NCBI GenBank assembly: GCA_017848965.1
Contig: JAFIHA010000048.1
Location: 88,633-152,632 of the forward strand
Direction of reading: 5' to 3'
Source: Dechloromonas aromatica (nom. nud.)
GTDB taxonomy: Bacteria > Pseudomonadota > Gammaproteobacteria > Burkholderiales > Rhodocyclaceae
Length of the DNA: 64,000 bases
Shown here: positions 33,893-43,420 of the stretch, piece after piece
Numbering within the stretch: position 1 is the first letter of the stretch
Layout: each line of letters starts with the position of its first letter
Position numbers and translations under genes: made by a program
Notes under the pieces: generated by a model
Told to the model about the DNA's origin: nothing
The model's database searches: none
Seen by the model: the letters and a program-made list of their open reading frames with translations, nothing else

Positions 33893-34948
33893 TTACGCCA
33901 GCGCGGCAAGAACCGCGTCACCCATTTCCCGGGTGCCGACCTTGGTCGTTCCACGCTCGTAGATGTCACCGGTACGGAAGCCCTGAGCGAGCACCGTCTT
34001 CACCGCGTTCTCGACGCGCAGCGCCTGCTCTTCGAGGCCGAAGGTGTAGCGCAGCAGCATCGCCGCCGACAGGATGGTAGCCAGCGGATTGGCCACGCCC
34101 TTGCCGGCGATGTCCGGTGCCGAGCCGTGCGACGGCTCGTACAGCCCCTTGTTCCTGTCGTCGAGCGAGGCCGACGGCAGCATGCCGATCGAGCCGGTGA
34201 GCATCGAAGCTTCATCGGACAGGATGTCGCCGAACATGTTGCCGGTGACCATCACGTCGAACTGCTTGGGCGCCTTCACCAGTTGCATCGCGGCGTTATC
34301 GACCAGCATGTGGCTGAGTTCGACGTCCGGGTAGTCCTTGCTCACTTCGATCATCACGTCGCGCCAGAGTTGCGTGCATTCGAGGACGTTCATCTTGTCC
34401 ACCGAGCACAGGCGCTTGTTGCGCTTCTGCGCCGCCTGGAAGGCAACGTGGCCGATGCGGCGAATTTCCGACTCGCTATAGACCATGGTGTTGAAGCCGA
34501 CGCGCTCGCCGTTCTCCTCGCGCACGCCGCGCGGCTGACCGAAGTAGATGTCGCCGGTCAGTTCGCGGACGATCAGGATGTCGAGCCCGGCGACGACTTC
34601 CGCTTTCAGCGTCGAAGCGTTGGCCAGTTCCGGGTAGAGGATCGCCGGACGCAGGTTGGCGAACAGGTTGAGATCCTTGCGGATGCCGAGCAGGCCGCGC
34701 TCCGGGCGCTTTTCGCGGGGCAGGCTGTCCCACTGCGGGCCGCCGACGGCGCCGAGCATGATGGCGTCGGCTTCGCGCGCCAGTTTCTGCGTCGCCTCCG
34801 GATAGGGATTGCCCGTGGCGTCGACGGCACAGCCGCCGAGCAGCGCTTCTTCCATCTCGAACTTGAGGTCGAGCGCCTTGAGCACGCGCACCGCTTCGGC
34901 GGTGATTTCCGGACCGATGCCGTCACCCGGCAGCACACAAATCTTCAT
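33893..34948 (-). CDS. leuB: 3-isopropylmalate dehydrogenase
   Basis: A 351-aa NAD-dependent decarboxylating dehydrogenase of leucine synthesis. Recognisable blocks are [20 protein letters not shown](T)[10 protein letters not shown], the metal-binding region around [10 protein letters not shown], and [21 protein letters not shown]. It is 9 bp downstream of leuD. Confidence 0.98.
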   Translation of the reverse strand: MKICVLPGDGIGPEITAEAVRVLKALDLKFEMEEALLGGCAVDATGNPYPEATQKLAREADAIMLGAVGGPQWDSLPREKRPERGLLGIRKDLNLFANLRPAILYPELANASTLKAEVVAGLDILIVRELTGDIYFGQPRGVREENGERVGFNTMVYSESEIRRIGHVAFQAAQKRNKRLCSVDKMNVLECTQLWRDVMIEVSKDYPDVELSHMLVDNAAMQLVKAPKQFDVMVTGNMFGDILSDEASMLTGSIGMLPSASLDDRNKGLYEPSHGSAPDIAGKGVANPLATILSAAMLLRYTFGLEEQALRVENAVKTVLAQGFRTGDIYERGTTKVGTREMGDAVLAALA

Positions 34949-34957
34949 GTTGTCTCC

Positions 34958-35599
34958 TTATTGGGCGAACAGCCAGGGCTGCTCGACGCGGCGCTTCTCT
35001 TCGAAGGCCTTGATCTTGTCGGCGTGACGCAGGGTCAGGCCGATGTCGTCCCAGCCGTTGAGCAGGCATTCCTTGCGGAAGGCGTCGACCTGGAAGGGAA
35101 TGGCGTGACCGTCGGGGCGTACCACCGCCTGCGCCGGCAGGTCTACGGTCAGCTTGTAGCCCGGCGTTGCCTCGACCTGCTGGAACAGCGCCTCGACTTC
35201 GAAAGCCGGCAGGACGATCGGCAGGATGCCGTTCTTGAAGCAGTTGTTGAAGAAGATGTCGGCAAACGACTCGGCGATGATCGCCTTGAAACCGTAGTCG
35301 AGCAGTGCCCAGGGCGCGTGCTCGCGCGAACTGCCGCAGCCGAAGTTGGCGCGCGTCAGCAACACTTCGGCACCCTGGTAGCGCGGCTGGTTGAGCACGA
35401 AGTTGGGGTTCTTCGGGCGCTGCGAATTATCCTGGCCGGGCTGGCCGACATCCATGTAGCGCCACTCGTCGAAGGCGTTCGGGCCGAAGCCGGAACGCTT
35501 GATCGACTTCAGGAACTGCTTCGGGATGATCGCGTCGGTATCGACGTTGCTGCGGTCGAGCGGCGCCACCAGCCCGTCGAGGCGTACGAACTTGTCCAT
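34958..35599 (-). CDS. leuD: 3-isopropylmalate dehydratase small subunit
   Basis: A 213-aa aconitase swivel-domain subunit that pairs with LeuC. It shows [18 protein letters not shown], the substrate-recognition loop [15 protein letters not shown], and the C-terminal [13 protein letters not shown]. It starts 9 bp after the small lipoprotein gene that separates it from leuC. Confidence 0.98.
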   Translation of the reverse strand: MDKFVRLDGLVAPLDRSNVDTDAIIPKQFLKSIKRSGFGPNAFDEWRYMDVGQPGQDNSQRPKNPNFVLNQPRYQGAEVLLTRANFGCGSSREHAPWALLDYGFKAIIAESFADIFFNNCFKNGILPIVLPAFEVEALFQQVEATPGYKLTVDLPAQAVVRPDGHAIPFQVDAFRKECLLNGWDDIGLTLRHADKIKAFEEKRRVEQPWLFAQ

Positions 35600-35608
35600 G
35601 AACCTGCC

Positions 35609-35737
35609 TTACTTGGTCGAACGCTGGATGGCTTCGCCACCCTTTTCGATGTCCTTGCCGATTCCCTGGACGGTGTTGCAGCCCATTGCGGAAACCAGAC
35701 CAGCCACGGCCAACAGCAGAACAAACGCTTTCTTCAT
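35609..35737 (-). CDS. Entericidin-like small lipoprotein inside the leu operon
   Basis: A 42-aa protein. An n-region MKK, a hydrophobic stretch (AFVLLLAVAGLVSA) and a lipobox ending MGC direct lipidation at Cys20. The mature 23 residues (NTVQGIGKDIEKGGEAIQ) match the entericidin A/B pattern. Two adjacent ATGs occur (35740 and 35737); the second has the better distance from AAGGA. It lies 12 bp after leuC and 9 bp before leuD, so it must share the leucine transcript. In E. coli entericidins form a lytic/antidote lipoprotein pair; only one is present here. Confidence 0.85.
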   Translation of the reverse strand: MKKAFVLLLAVAGLVSAMGCNTVQGIGKDIEKGGEAIQRSTK

Positions 35738-35749
35738 CATCGGTTCCTT

Positions 35750-37156
35750 TCAGAGAATATCGCGGACGTCAGCGAAACGGCCGGCCACCGCGGCAGCGGC
35801 AGCCATCGCCGGGCTGACCAGATGGGTACGACCGCCAGGACCCTGGCGGCCTTCGAAATTGCGGTTCGAGGTCGAGGCGCAACGCTCGCCCGGCTCCAGG
35901 CGGTCGGCGTTCATCGCCAGACACATCGAGCAGCCCGGCTCGCGCCATTCGAAACCGGCGGCAATGAAGACCTTGTCCAGCCCCTCCGCCTCGGCCTGGC
36001 GCTTGACCAGACCGGAACCCGGCACGGCCAGCGCCAGCTTGATGTTGGCCGCGACGTGACGCCCCTTCAGCACGGCAGCCGCCTGGCGCAGATCCTCGAT
36101 GCGGGAGTTGGTACAGGAACCAATGAACACTTTATCGACGGGAATGGATTTGAGCGGAACGTTGGGATTGAGACCCATGTATTGCAGCGCGCGTTCCATT
36201 CCCTCGCGCTTGACCGGATCGGCTTCCTTCGCCGGATCGGGCACGACAGCGTCGATGCCGACCACCATTTCGGGCGACGTGCCCCAGGTCACCTGCGGCC
36301 GGATTTCTTCCGCCTTGAGCGTGAGCACGCGATCGAACTGCGCGCCCGGGTCGGAATGCAGCGTGCGCCAGTAGGCCACCGCCTTGTCCCAGGTCTCGCC
36401 ACGCGGCGAGAACGGACGGCCCTTCAGATAATTGATCGTGGTGTCATCGACGGCAACGAAGCCCATCCGGGCACCGCCCTCGATCGCCATGTTGCACAGC
36501 GTCATGCGCCCTTCCATCGACAGGCTGCGGATCGCGCTGCCGCCAAATTCGACGGCATAGCCGGTACCGCCAGCGGTACCGATGGCGCCGATGATGGCCA
36601 ACGCCACATCCTTGGCGGTGACGCCCTTGCCCAGGCGCCCCTCGACGGCGATCAGCATGGTCTTCGACTTCTTTTGCACCAGGCACTGCGTCGCCAGCAC
36701 ATGCTCGACCTCGGAGGTACCGATGCCGTGCGCCAGACAGGCGAAGGCGCCATGCGTCGAGGTGTGCGAATCGCCGCAGACGACGGTCATGCCCGGCAGC
36801 GTGGCGCCGTTTTCCGGGCCGACGACGTGCAGGATGCCCATCCGCGGATCCTTGAACGGGAAATAGGCGAGCGCGCCGACTTCGCGGATGTTGGCGTCGA
36901 GCGTCTCGACCTGCAGGCGGGAGATCGGATCCTTGATCCCCTCTTCCCAGTGGTCGGTCGGCGTGTTGTGATCCGGCGTCGACACGATGGAAGAAACGCG
37001 CCACGGCTTGCGTCCGGCCAGCTTCAGGCCCTCGAAGGCCTGCGGACTGGTGACTTCGTGGACCAGGTGACGATCGATATAGAGGAGGGCCGTTCCATCC
37101 GCTTCCTGATGGACGACGTGATTCTCCCAGAGCTTGTCGTAAAGGGTCTTCGACAT
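35750..37156 (-). CDS. leuC: 3-isopropylmalate dehydratase large subunit
   Basis: A 468-aa [4Fe-4S] aconitase-family subunit. Cluster and substrate motifs are [34 protein letters not shown] and GCSMCLAMN, supplying the three Cys ligands. The start [13 protein letters not shown] at 37156 follows an AGGTT element; the open frame upstream has no homology. First gene of leuC-lipoprotein-leuD-leuB-asd. Confidence 0.98.
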   Translation of the reverse strand: MSKTLYDKLWENHVVHQEADGTALLYIDRHLVHEVTSPQAFEGLKLAGRKPWRVSSIVSTPDHNTPTDHWEEGIKDPISRLQVETLDANIREVGALAYFPFKDPRMGILHVVGPENGATLPGMTVVCGDSHTSTHGAFACLAHGIGTSEVEHVLATQCLVQKKSKTMLIAVEGRLGKGVTAKDVALAIIGAIGTAGGTGYAVEFGGSAIRSLSMEGRMTLCNMAIEGGARMGFVAVDDTTINYLKGRPFSPRGETWDKAVAYWRTLHSDPGAQFDRVLTLKAEEIRPQVTWGTSPEMVVGIDAVVPDPAKEADPVKREGMERALQYMGLNPNVPLKSIPVDKVFIGSCTNSRIEDLRQAAAVLKGRHVAANIKLALAVPGSGLVKRQAEAEGLDKVFIAAGFEWREPGCSMCLAMNADRLEPGERCASTSNRNFEGRQGPGGRTHLVSPAMAAAAAVAGRFADVRDIL

Positions 37157-37187
37157 GGAACCTGAAGTTGTGCGGTAAAGCCTTGGA

Positions 37188-38375
37188 TTATTGCACAGGA
37201 TCGGCGGTTTTTTCCCGCCCGCCCCCGACGGCGGCTGCATCGGCGGCGACCCAGCGATAAATCAATAGCCAGCCAGCCAGCGCGAAAGCCGCGCCAAGCG
37301 AAAAACTCCAGCCGGCGCCCCAGTCGTCCCAGGTACGTCCGCTGATCAACGCACCGACCAAACCGCCAGCACCAAAGGAGAGGCTGGAGTACAAGGCCTG
37401 GCCGCGCCCCTGCGACTTGCCGGGAAACCACTGCGTGATGGCGGCGATCGCCGCCGCGTGGTAAGCGCCGAAAGTCAGCCCGTGCAGCAACTGGGCGAAG
37501 ATCATCGCCGCCGCCGATTCAACTGCCCAGCCCATGATCAGGAAGCGCAGGACGGCCGCCGCGAAACTGACGAGCAGGATGTCGCGCAACGAAAAGCGCC
37601 GGGTCAGCCGTGGCATCAGCAGGAAGACGCCGATCTCGGCGAGCACGCCGAGCGACCACAGGAGGCCGACCGCGGTCTTGGCGTAGCCGTGACCGCTGAG
37701 GTGGATCGAGTAGAAGACGTAGAAAGCGCCGTGCGCCGCCGACATCGCGAAACAGGCGCCAAGCAGCGCCAGCACCTTGGACTGACGCAGGATGCGAGTA
37801 ATCGGCGGCGACTCGACCGCTACCGGATGCACCGGCGCTTCCGGCAGGATCAGCGCAAAACCGAGGATACCGGCGAGGATCAGCGTACACACCCAGAGCA
37901 CGCCGACCGGCGCCACGGCATCGAGCAAGGCACCAGTACTCATCACGGCAACGATGAAACCGATCGACCCCCACAGGCGGATGCGGCCGTAGCGGCCGCG
38001 TTCTTCGCGCAGGTGATCGAAAGTCAGCATCTCGACCAGCGGCAGCGCGCCGCTCCAGAAGAAGGCGAGGATCGCCATCGCCAGCAGCATGCCGGGCAGA
38101 CCATCGAGCCAGAAGAAAGCGGAGAACCCCGCCAGACCAACCAGACCGGCGAGGCGGATGATCAGCATGCGGTGACCGAAGCGGTCGGCCACCCAGCCCC
38201 AGAGGTTGGGACCGAACAGGCGCATCAACTGCATCTGCGACATCAGCAGGCCGATGTCCCAGGCGGAAAATCCGCGCGCCTGCAGGTAGAGCCCGAAGTA
38301 CGGGGAAAACGCGCCGATGAAGGCGAAGTAGAAGAAATAGTAGCCCGCCAGGGGCCAGCGGCGTGCAAGCTGCAT
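37188..38375 (-). CDS. MFS transporter (MFS_1-like / HcaT type)
   Basis: A 395-aa twelve-helix carrier. The beginning [22 protein letters not shown] and the loop [15 protein letters not shown] (MFS loop 2-3 signature) resemble the nucleoside:H+ symporter/3-phenylpropionate permease branch. The substrate is unknown. It lies 31 bp upstream of leuC on the same strand, so read-through into the leu genes is possible. Confidence 0.85.
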   Translation of the reverse strand: MQLARRWPLAGYYFFYFAFIGAFSPYFGLYLQARGFSAWDIGLLMSQMQLMRLFGPNLWGWVADRFGHRMLIIRLAGLVGLAGFSAFFWLDGLPGMLLAMAILAFFWSGALPLVEMLTFDHLREERGRYGRIRLWGSIGFIVAVMSTGALLDAVAPVGVLWVCTLILAGILGFALILPEAPVHPVAVESPPITRILRQSKVLALLGACFAMSAAHGAFYVFYSIHLSGHGYAKTAVGLLWSLGVLAEIGVFLLMPRLTRRFSLRDILLVSFAAAVLRFLIMGWAVESAAAMIFAQLLHGLTFGAYHAAAIAAITQWFPGKSQGRGQALYSSLSFGAGGLVGALISGRTWDDWGAGWSFSLGAAFALAGWLLIYRWVAADAAAVGGGREKTADPVQ

Positions 38376-38415
38376 CCGGCCTCCGGATCAGCGCCGGTGG
38401 CGGGCGGCTGCCGCC

Positions 38416-38679
38416 TTATTTCGCCGACTGCTGGCCGGCACGGTAGGCGAGCATCAGGTGGTAAAGCTCGTCCTTCAGCTTGACCCGCTGCTTCTTCATG
38501 TCCTCGAAGGTGAAATCGGCGACCGGCATGTCGTGCTCTTCCAGATCCTCGACCCTGCCGGTCAGGCGATTGTAGCTATCGTAAAGGCGGGAAAAATGCG
38601 CGTTACCGGCCCTGAGGACGGCGATCGCATCGGCGAATTCGGGAAATTCCTGCTGAAGATCGTGGTGCTCAACCTGCAT
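38416..38679 (-). CDS. YdcH (DUF465) family protein
   Basis: An 87-aa, highly charged, helical protein. The family pattern is clear: FPEFADAIAVLRAGNAHFSRLYDSYNRL... and the C-terminal LKDELYHLML. AGGAGA lies 6 nt before the ATG. The function of the family is unknown. It lies between aroC and the MFS gene. Confidence 0.85.
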   Translation of the reverse strand: MQVEHHDLQQEFPEFADAIAVLRAGNAHFSRLYDSYNRLTGRVEDLEEHDMPVADFTFEDMKKQRVKLKDELYHLMLAYRAGQQSAK

Positions 38680-38730
38680 GATGCTCTCCTCAAGACGCGG
38701 CGCCCGCCCCCGGCGGGCATTCGAAAAATC

Positions 38731-39831
38731 TCAGGCGGTGCGGCCCGGCAGGCGCGGCGTCGCACAAACGACGTCGCCGCACTGCGCCCGGTGGCGCAAG
38801 GCATGGTCGATCAGCACCAGCGCCAGCATGGCTTCGGCGATCGGCGTCGCCCGGATGCCGACACAAGGGTCGTGCCGCCCCTGCGTTGCCACTTCGACCG
38901 CCTTGCCGTCGACGTCAACCGAACGGCGCGCCTGGGCAATCGACGAAGTCGGCTTGATCGCCAGATTGACGACGATCTGCTGGCCGGTCGAAATACCGCC
39001 GAGAACGCCGCCAGCGTGGTTGCTGGCAAAGCCCTCGGGCGTCATCTCGTCGCCGTGCTCGCTGCCCTTCTGGGCGACCGAAGCGAAACCGTCGCCGACC
39101 TCAACCCCCTTGACCGCGTTGATCCCCATCATCGCGTAGGCGATCTCGGCATCCAGCCGGTCGAACACCGGCTCGCCCCAGCCCGGCGGCACGCCGTCGG
39201 CGGTGACCGTGATCTGCGCGCCGACCGAATCGAGCGACTTGCGCAACTCGTCCATGTAGCTTTCCAGCGTCGGCACGATTGCCGCGTTGGGTGCGAAGAA
39301 GGCATTGCCGTCAATCTCGTCGGCGCTGACGAAGGGAATCCCGATCGGCCCGAGGGCGCTCATCCAGCCGCGGATACTGACGCCGTAACGCTCCTTCAGC
39401 CACTTGCGGGCGATCGCCCCGGCGGCGACGCGAACCGCCGTCTCGCGCGCTGACGAACGGCCGCCGCCGCGGTAATCGCGGAAACCGTACTTCTGGGTAT
39501 ACGTATAGTCGGCGTGACCGGGACGGAAGGTCGTCGCGATGTTGCCGTAATCCTTGCTGCGCTGGTCCTGGTTACGGATCAGCAGGGCGATCGGCGTGCC
39601 GGTGGTCTTGCCTTCGAAAACGCCGGACAGGATCTCGACGCTGTCCGGCTCGCGCCGCTGCGTCACATGGCGCGACGTGCCCGGCTTGCGCCGGTCGAGT
39701 TCGGTCTGGATGTCGGCTTCGCACAAGGCCAGCCCGGGCGGGCAACCATCGACGACACAGCCGATCGCCGCGCCGTGCGACTCGCCGAACGAAGTCACCG
39801 TGAAAAGGGTACCGAAAGTGTTGCCGGACAT
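38731..39831 (-). CDS. aroC: Chorismate synthase
   Basis: A 366-aa FMN-dependent lyase, the last common step to aromatic amino acids. The signatures are [17 protein letters not shown] near the N-terminus, RPGHADYTY, and [18 protein letters not shown]. Length and motifs are complete. It follows the CBS-domain gene. A GCCCGCC/GGCGGGC hairpin (38702-38718) lies after its stop, but without a T-run. Confidence 0.98.
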   Translation of the reverse strand: MSGNTFGTLFTVTSFGESHGAAIGCVVDGCPPGLALCEADIQTELDRRKPGTSRHVTQRREPDSVEILSGVFEGKTTGTPIALLIRNQDQRSKDYGNIATTFRPGHADYTYTQKYGFRDYRGGGRSSARETAVRVAAGAIARKWLKERYGVSIRGWMSALGPIGIPFVSADEIDGNAFFAPNAAIVPTLESYMDELRKSLDSVGAQITVTADGVPPGWGEPVFDRLDAEIAYAMMGINAVKGVEVGDGFASVAQKGSEHGDEMTPEGFASNHAGGVLGGISTGQQIVVNLAIKPTSSIAQARRSVDVDGKAVEVATQGRHDPCVGIRATPIAEAMLALVLIDHALRHRAQCGDVVCATPRLPGRTA

Positions 39832-39890
39832 GAGATCACACCTGTTTGCGGAGGGCGGATTCTAGCACACGCCCCCAGCCGCTCCGCCGC

Positions 39891-40328
39891 TCAGGAACGC
39901 GCCTCTTCCGGCCAGTTCTTGATGTAGTTCTTGAGCAGCGTGTTCTCCAGCGTCTGCTCCTCGAGCACCGCCTTGGCGACGTCGAGGAAGGAAATGACGC
40001 CGAGCAGTTGCCCCTGTTCGAGCACCGGCAGATAGCGCGAGTGCTTTTCGATCATCAGGCGGCGCAGCGAATTGGCTTCCATGTCGGGAAAGGCCGTCAC
40101 CGGATCGGCGACCATGAAGTCGCTCACCTGCAGATCGGGATTGCCCGCCTGCATCGCCTTGATCACTTCACGGAAGGTGACGATACCGACCATCCGCCCC
40201 TCGTCCATCACCACCAGCGACCCGACGTCGAGTTCGGCCATGGCGTCGATCACCGCCGGCAGCTTCTGCCCCGGCGTCGTGGTGTAGAGGGCGCCGCCCT
40301 TCACCCGCAGTATTTCCCTGACCAGCAT
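39891..40328 (-). CDS. Protein with two CBS domains
   Basis: A 145-aa protein made almost entirely of a CBS pair (Bateman module): PAVIDAMAELDVGSLVVMDEGRMVGIVTFREVI and HSRYLPVLEQGQLLGVISFLDV. Such stand-alone modules bind adenine nucleotides and regulate partners. No partner can be inferred here. AAGGAG lies upstream of the ATG. Confidence 0.9.
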   Translation of the reverse strand: MLVREILRVKGGALYTTTPGQKLPAVIDAMAELDVGSLVVMDEGRMVGIVTFREVIKAMQAGNPDLQVSDFMVADPVTAFPDMEANSLRRLMIEKHSRYLPVLEQGQLLGVISFLDVAKAVLEEQTLENTLLKNYIKNWPEEARS

Positions 40329-40604
40329 GTTTTCTCCTTGGCGCCGCCCAGCGGCTGTTGCAACGATCTTAGATCAGGCCGAACGATTCGCAAAGTGGCC
40401 TCGCCAGGCGCTTTCCAGCCCTCAGCGCGGGAGCCGGAAATTCATGCCATACGAAAGCGAAAAACTATCAGAGCATTTAACAAAATTTATGGCTTTGCCA
40501 CTTGCCGAACGTCATAGTTAGCTATACACTTTGACATATGACCTAAGTAATACCCCAGCAGGACAGGTCAATATGATTATTTTTATCGCATTAGGAGAGA
40601 ATCC

Positions 40605-40910
40605 ATGACTTCCGTCAAAACCATCGAAAAAATCGACGCCCGTGAAATCCGCCGCAAGCTCGGCCTCAACCAGCAGCAATTCTGGTCTGCCCTGGGCGTC
40701 ACCCAGAGCGGTGGCTCGCGCTACGAGAGCGGCCGCAACATGCCGCGTCCGGTGCGCGAACTGCTGCGCCTGGTCCATGTCGAACAGATCGACATCCGCA
40801 ATATCAAGCGCGACGACTGGGAAGTGGTCGAATATCTGAAGGCACAGGAACCGGAACTGTTCAAGTCGCTGAAGAAGTCGGCCCGCAGCCACGCCAAGAA
40901 AGCCGCCTGA
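40605..40910 (+). CDS. Small helix-turn-helix transcriptional regulator
   Basis: A 101-aa XRE-like DNA-binding protein. The HTH is seen in EIRRKLGLNQQQFWSALGVTQSGGSRYESGR, followed by a short helix (VRELLRLVHVEQIDI) and a basic tail (KKSARSHAKKAA). The ribosome site TTAGGAGAG is good. The 276-bp region upstream is clearly richer in A+T than its surroundings and probably holds its promoter, including a TTGACA at about 40528. Targets unknown. Confidence 0.8.
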   Translation: MTSVKTIEKIDAREIRRKLGLNQQQFWSALGVTQSGGSRYESGRNMPRPVRELLRLVHVEQIDIRNIKRDDWEVVEYLKAQEPELFKSLKKSARSHAKKAA

Positions 40911-40938
40911 TTCTCCCGCCCGACGGGCGGAAATCAAC

Positions 40939-40977
40939 AACGGGGCTCAGGGTGAGACGATCACCCGGAGCCCCGTT
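40939..40977 (+). terminator. Rho-independent terminator of the HTH gene
   Basis: A long stem AACGGGGCTCaGGGTGA (40939-40955) pairs with TCACCCgGAGCCCCGTT (40961-40977), followed by TCTTTTTCT. The stem includes the last codons and stop (40947-40949) of the opposing radical SAM gene. Confidence 0.85.
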
Positions 40978-41777
40978 TCTTTTTCTATGCTGGCCGCCAC
41001 CTCGCGCAACGCAGCTTCCGGCAGTGCAGCGAGGCGTGGCGCCGCTGGCTGCTGCGACGGACGCGCCAGACCGTAGAGATGGACGCCGGCCAGGCGCTCG
41101 GCAAGCGGCGCCAGCAGCGCGCAGTAAGCGGCCAGCGAGGCGGCGTCCGGCGCCTGGCCGTCGAGCGCGAACCAGCAGGTCTGCACCCAGGTCGGTGCCA
41201 GCGCGGCGCAGGTCTCCAGGTTGCGCGCCGCCTTCTCCGGGGCCCAGGCGACGCCGTTGATCGCGGCGACCTCGACGGCGGTCGCCCGATCCAGCTTGAA
41301 CCAGACCTCGCCGCCAGCCTCGCCCAGGCGACGGATACCATCCTGCACCGCCGAGCGGTGCAGCAGGCTGCCGTTGGTGATCAGACGCAGCGGCACGTTC
41401 AGGCCGAAACGCCGGAGCGCCTCCGCCACCCGCGCCACGGCGTCGGCAAACTCCGGCGCCGAAGTCGGCTCGCCGTTGCCGGAAAAGGCGACATCGACCA
41501 ACCGGCGCGCCGTCTCCGGCACCTGGCGGCGCATGAAATCGCCGTTGATCGCATCGTCGAGAAAGCCAGCCAGCTCCGCCTCCAGCCGATCGAGCTCAAG
41601 CGGCGGCGGACCGCCGCGGGTCAATCCTTCGACCTGGCAATAGACGCAGGCCCAGTTGCAGGCGTTGTTGGGATTGAGGTTGATGCCGACCGAGACGCCG
41701 CCGGCGCGCCGGGAAATCACGGGATAAACATAGCGGAGGCCGGCACTGTCGCGGCGGTGGTCGTCGGTTCGCAGCAT
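40947..41777 (-). CDS. Radical SAM protein of unknown function
   Basis: A 276-aa enzyme. The [4Fe-4S]/SAM motif CxxxCxxC is visible as NACNWACVYCQ, after GVSVGINLNPNN, and the glycine-rich AdoMet region is VAFSGNGEPTSA. There is no auxiliary Cys cluster. The overall pattern is that of stand-alone COG0731-type radical SAM proteins. It is divergent from queD with start codons 47 bp apart; it might contribute to nucleoside modification, but this is only positional. No clear ribosome site precedes ATG 41777. Confidence 0.8.
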   Translation of the reverse strand: MLRTDDHRRDSAGLRYVYPVISRRAGGVSVGINLNPNNACNWACVYCQVEGLTRGGPPPLELDRLEAELAGFLDDAINGDFMRRQVPETARRLVDVAFSGNGEPTSAPEFADAVARVAEALRRFGLNVPLRLITNGSLLHRSAVQDGIRRLGEAGGEVWFKLDRATAVEVAAINGVAWAPEKAARNLETCAALAPTWVQTCWFALDGQAPDAASLAAYCALLAPLAERLAGVHLYGLARPSQQPAAPRLAALPEAALREVAASIEKETGLRVIVSP

Positions 41778-41787
41778 GGGGGCATTG

Positions 41788-41793
41788 TATAAT
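41788..41793 (+). promoter_or_regulatory. Candidate -10 element for queD
   Basis: A perfect TATAAT lies 31 bp before the queD ATG; no convincing -35 hexamer lies 16-18 bp upstream. The distance leaves no room for a preQ1 riboswitch in the leader. Confidence 0.45.
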
Positions 41794-41824
41794 CAGCCCC
41801 CGTCTTGGCGAACCCTAATCCCAA

Positions 41825-42277
41825 ATGTTGATCACCCGCCGCCTGGAATTCGACGCAGGCCACCGCATCCCCGACCACAAGAGCCAGTGCCGCCACCTGC
41901 ACGGCCACCGCTACGCGATCGAGATCACCCTTTCCGGCAACATCATCGACAAGGCCGGCGATGCCGCCAACGGCATGGTGATGGACTTCTCGCAGGTCAA
42001 GGAACTGGCGATGACCCATCTGGTCGGCCGCTGGGACCACGCCTTCCTGGTCTATGAAGGCGACCGCGCGATCGTCGATTTCCTGGCCAGTCTCCCGGAC
42101 CACAAGACGGTCGTCCTCGACCGCGTGCCGACCGCCGAGAACCTCGCCCGCCTCGCCTTCGACTGCCTCGACGCGGTGTACCGCGACACCTACGGCAACC
42201 AGCTGCGGCTCGAACAGGTGCGCCTCTACGAAACCCCCAATTGCTGGGCCGACGCGACCCGGCAGGCGCAGGATTGA
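41825..42277 (+). CDS. queD: 6-carboxy-5,6,7,8-tetrahydropterin synthase
   Basis: A 150-aa PTPS-family enzyme of queuosine synthesis. The zinc histidines are in FDAGHRIPDHKSQCRHLHGHRY (only part quoted as motif: CRHLHGHRY), and the catalytic Cys is in that same stretch. The C-terminal Glu region is RLEQVRLYETPNCWA. The ETP..W ending and the CxxxHGH order fit QueD rather than eukaryotic PTPS. Confidence 0.95.
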   Translation: MLITRRLEFDAGHRIPDHKSQCRHLHGHRYAIEITLSGNIIDKAGDAANGMVMDFSQVKELAMTHLVGRWDHAFLVYEGDRAIVDFLASLPDHKTVVLDRVPTAENLARLAFDCLDAVYRDTYGNQLRLEQVRLYETPNCWADATRQAQD

Positions 42278-43419
42278 CTTCCCCGGCCCGCCAAGGCTCA
42301 GCGCTGGTCCTGACCGGCGGCGGCGCCCGGGCGGCCTACCAGGTCGGCGTCCTCACCGCGGTCGCCAAACTTGCCGGCCGGCAGCGCCGTCACAATCCCT
42401 TTCCCATCGTCTGCGGCACTTCTGCCGGCGCCATCAACGCCGTCGGGCTGGCCTGCCAGGCTGAACATTTCGGCCGGGCGACAACCACCCTGGCGCGTTT
42501 CTGGCGCGACCTGCGCGCCGCCGACATCTATCGCAGCGACGCGCTCGGTGTCGGCGCCGCCGGCGCCCGCTGGCTGGGCGCGCTGTCGTTCGGCTGGCTG
42601 CTTGGCCGGGCGCCGCGCTCGCTGCTCGACAACGCGCCGCTCGCCACCCTGCTCCGGCGCAGCATGGACTTCGCCGGCATCGAAAGGGCGATCGCCGGCG
42701 GCGCCCTGCGCGCGGTCAGCATCTCCGCTTCCGGCTACGAATCGGGCGAGAACATCAATTTCTTCCAGGCCCACCCCGACGCCGCGCCCTGGCACCGCTT
42801 CCAGCGTATCGGCGTACGTACGCAACTGGGCGTCGAACACTTGCTGGCGTCGAGCGCGATTCCCTTCATCTTCCCGGCGACGCGGATCAACCGCGAGTAT
42901 TTCGGCGACGGCTCGATGCGCCAGCTAGCGCCGCTGTCGCCGGCCATCCACCTGGGCGCCGAACGCCTGCTGGTGGTCGGCGCGACGCGCGGCAACGAAA
43001 AGCGCGAGCGCCGCCAGGTCGACGACTATCCGTCGCTGGCGCAGATCGCCGGACACGCGCTGGCGAGCATCTTCGTCGATGGGCTGGCCGTCGACATCGA
43101 ACGCATCCAGCGCATCAACCGCACCGTCTCGGCGATCCCGGAAGCGCAGCGGACACAGGCCGGCATCGCGCTGCGGCCGATCGAGACGCTGATCATCTCG
43201 CCGTCGGAAAGCCTCGACCGCATCGCCGCCGAGCACGCCGACGCCCTGCCCTGGCCGATCCGCCTGCTGCTCGGCGGGATCGGCGCGATGAACCGGCAGG
43301 GTGGCGCGCTGACCAGTTACCTGCTGTTCGAAAAGCCGTTCACGCGCAAGCTGATCGAACTCGGCCACGCCGACACGCTGGCGCGTGGCGACGAGGTCGG
43401 CCGCTTCCTCGACCTCTGA
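42274..43419 (+). CDS. Patatin-like phospholipase
   Basis: A 381-aa Ser/Asp dyad lipase. The oxyanion glycines are in LVLTGGGARAAYQVG, the nucleophile is in GTSAGAINAVG, and the catalytic Asp is in FGDGSMRQLAP. The preferred start is TTG 42274, which overlaps the queD stop (TTGA) and has AGG upstream; a longer start at 42241 lies inside queD. No signal peptide. The protein may act on membrane phospholipids, but the substrate is unknown. Confidence 0.87.
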   Translation: MTSPARQGSALVLTGGGARAAYQVGVLTAVAKLAGRQRRHNPFPIVCGTSAGAINAVGLACQAEHFGRATTTLARFWRDLRAADIYRSDALGVGAAGARWLGALSFGWLLGRAPRSLLDNAPLATLLRRSMDFAGIERAIAGGALRAVSISASGYESGENINFFQAHPDAAPWHRFQRIGVRTQLGVEHLLASSAIPFIFPATRINREYFGDGSMRQLAPLSPAIHLGAERLLVVGATRGNEKRERRQVDDYPSLAQIAGHALASIFVDGLAVDIERIQRINRTVSAIPEAQRTQAGIALRPIETLIISPSESLDRIAAEHADALPWPIRLLLGGIGAMNRQGGALTSYLLFEKPFTRKLIELGHADTLARGDEVGRFLDL

Positions 43420-43420
43420 C

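Noticed and set aside
33887-37165. A 1092-aa open frame on the plus strand opposite leuB, leuD and leuC
   Set aside because: It is the antisense of three clearly recognisable leucine genes; the long opening is caused by high G+C codon bias and shows no domain.
40947-41777. Radical SAM gene as queE
   Set aside because: Its size and sequence pattern are those of another radical SAM branch, and it is transcribed away from queD; adjacency alone is not enough.
41788-41824. preQ1 riboswitch in the queD leader
   Set aside because: The distance from the likely -10 element to the ATG is too short for an aptamer plus expression platform.
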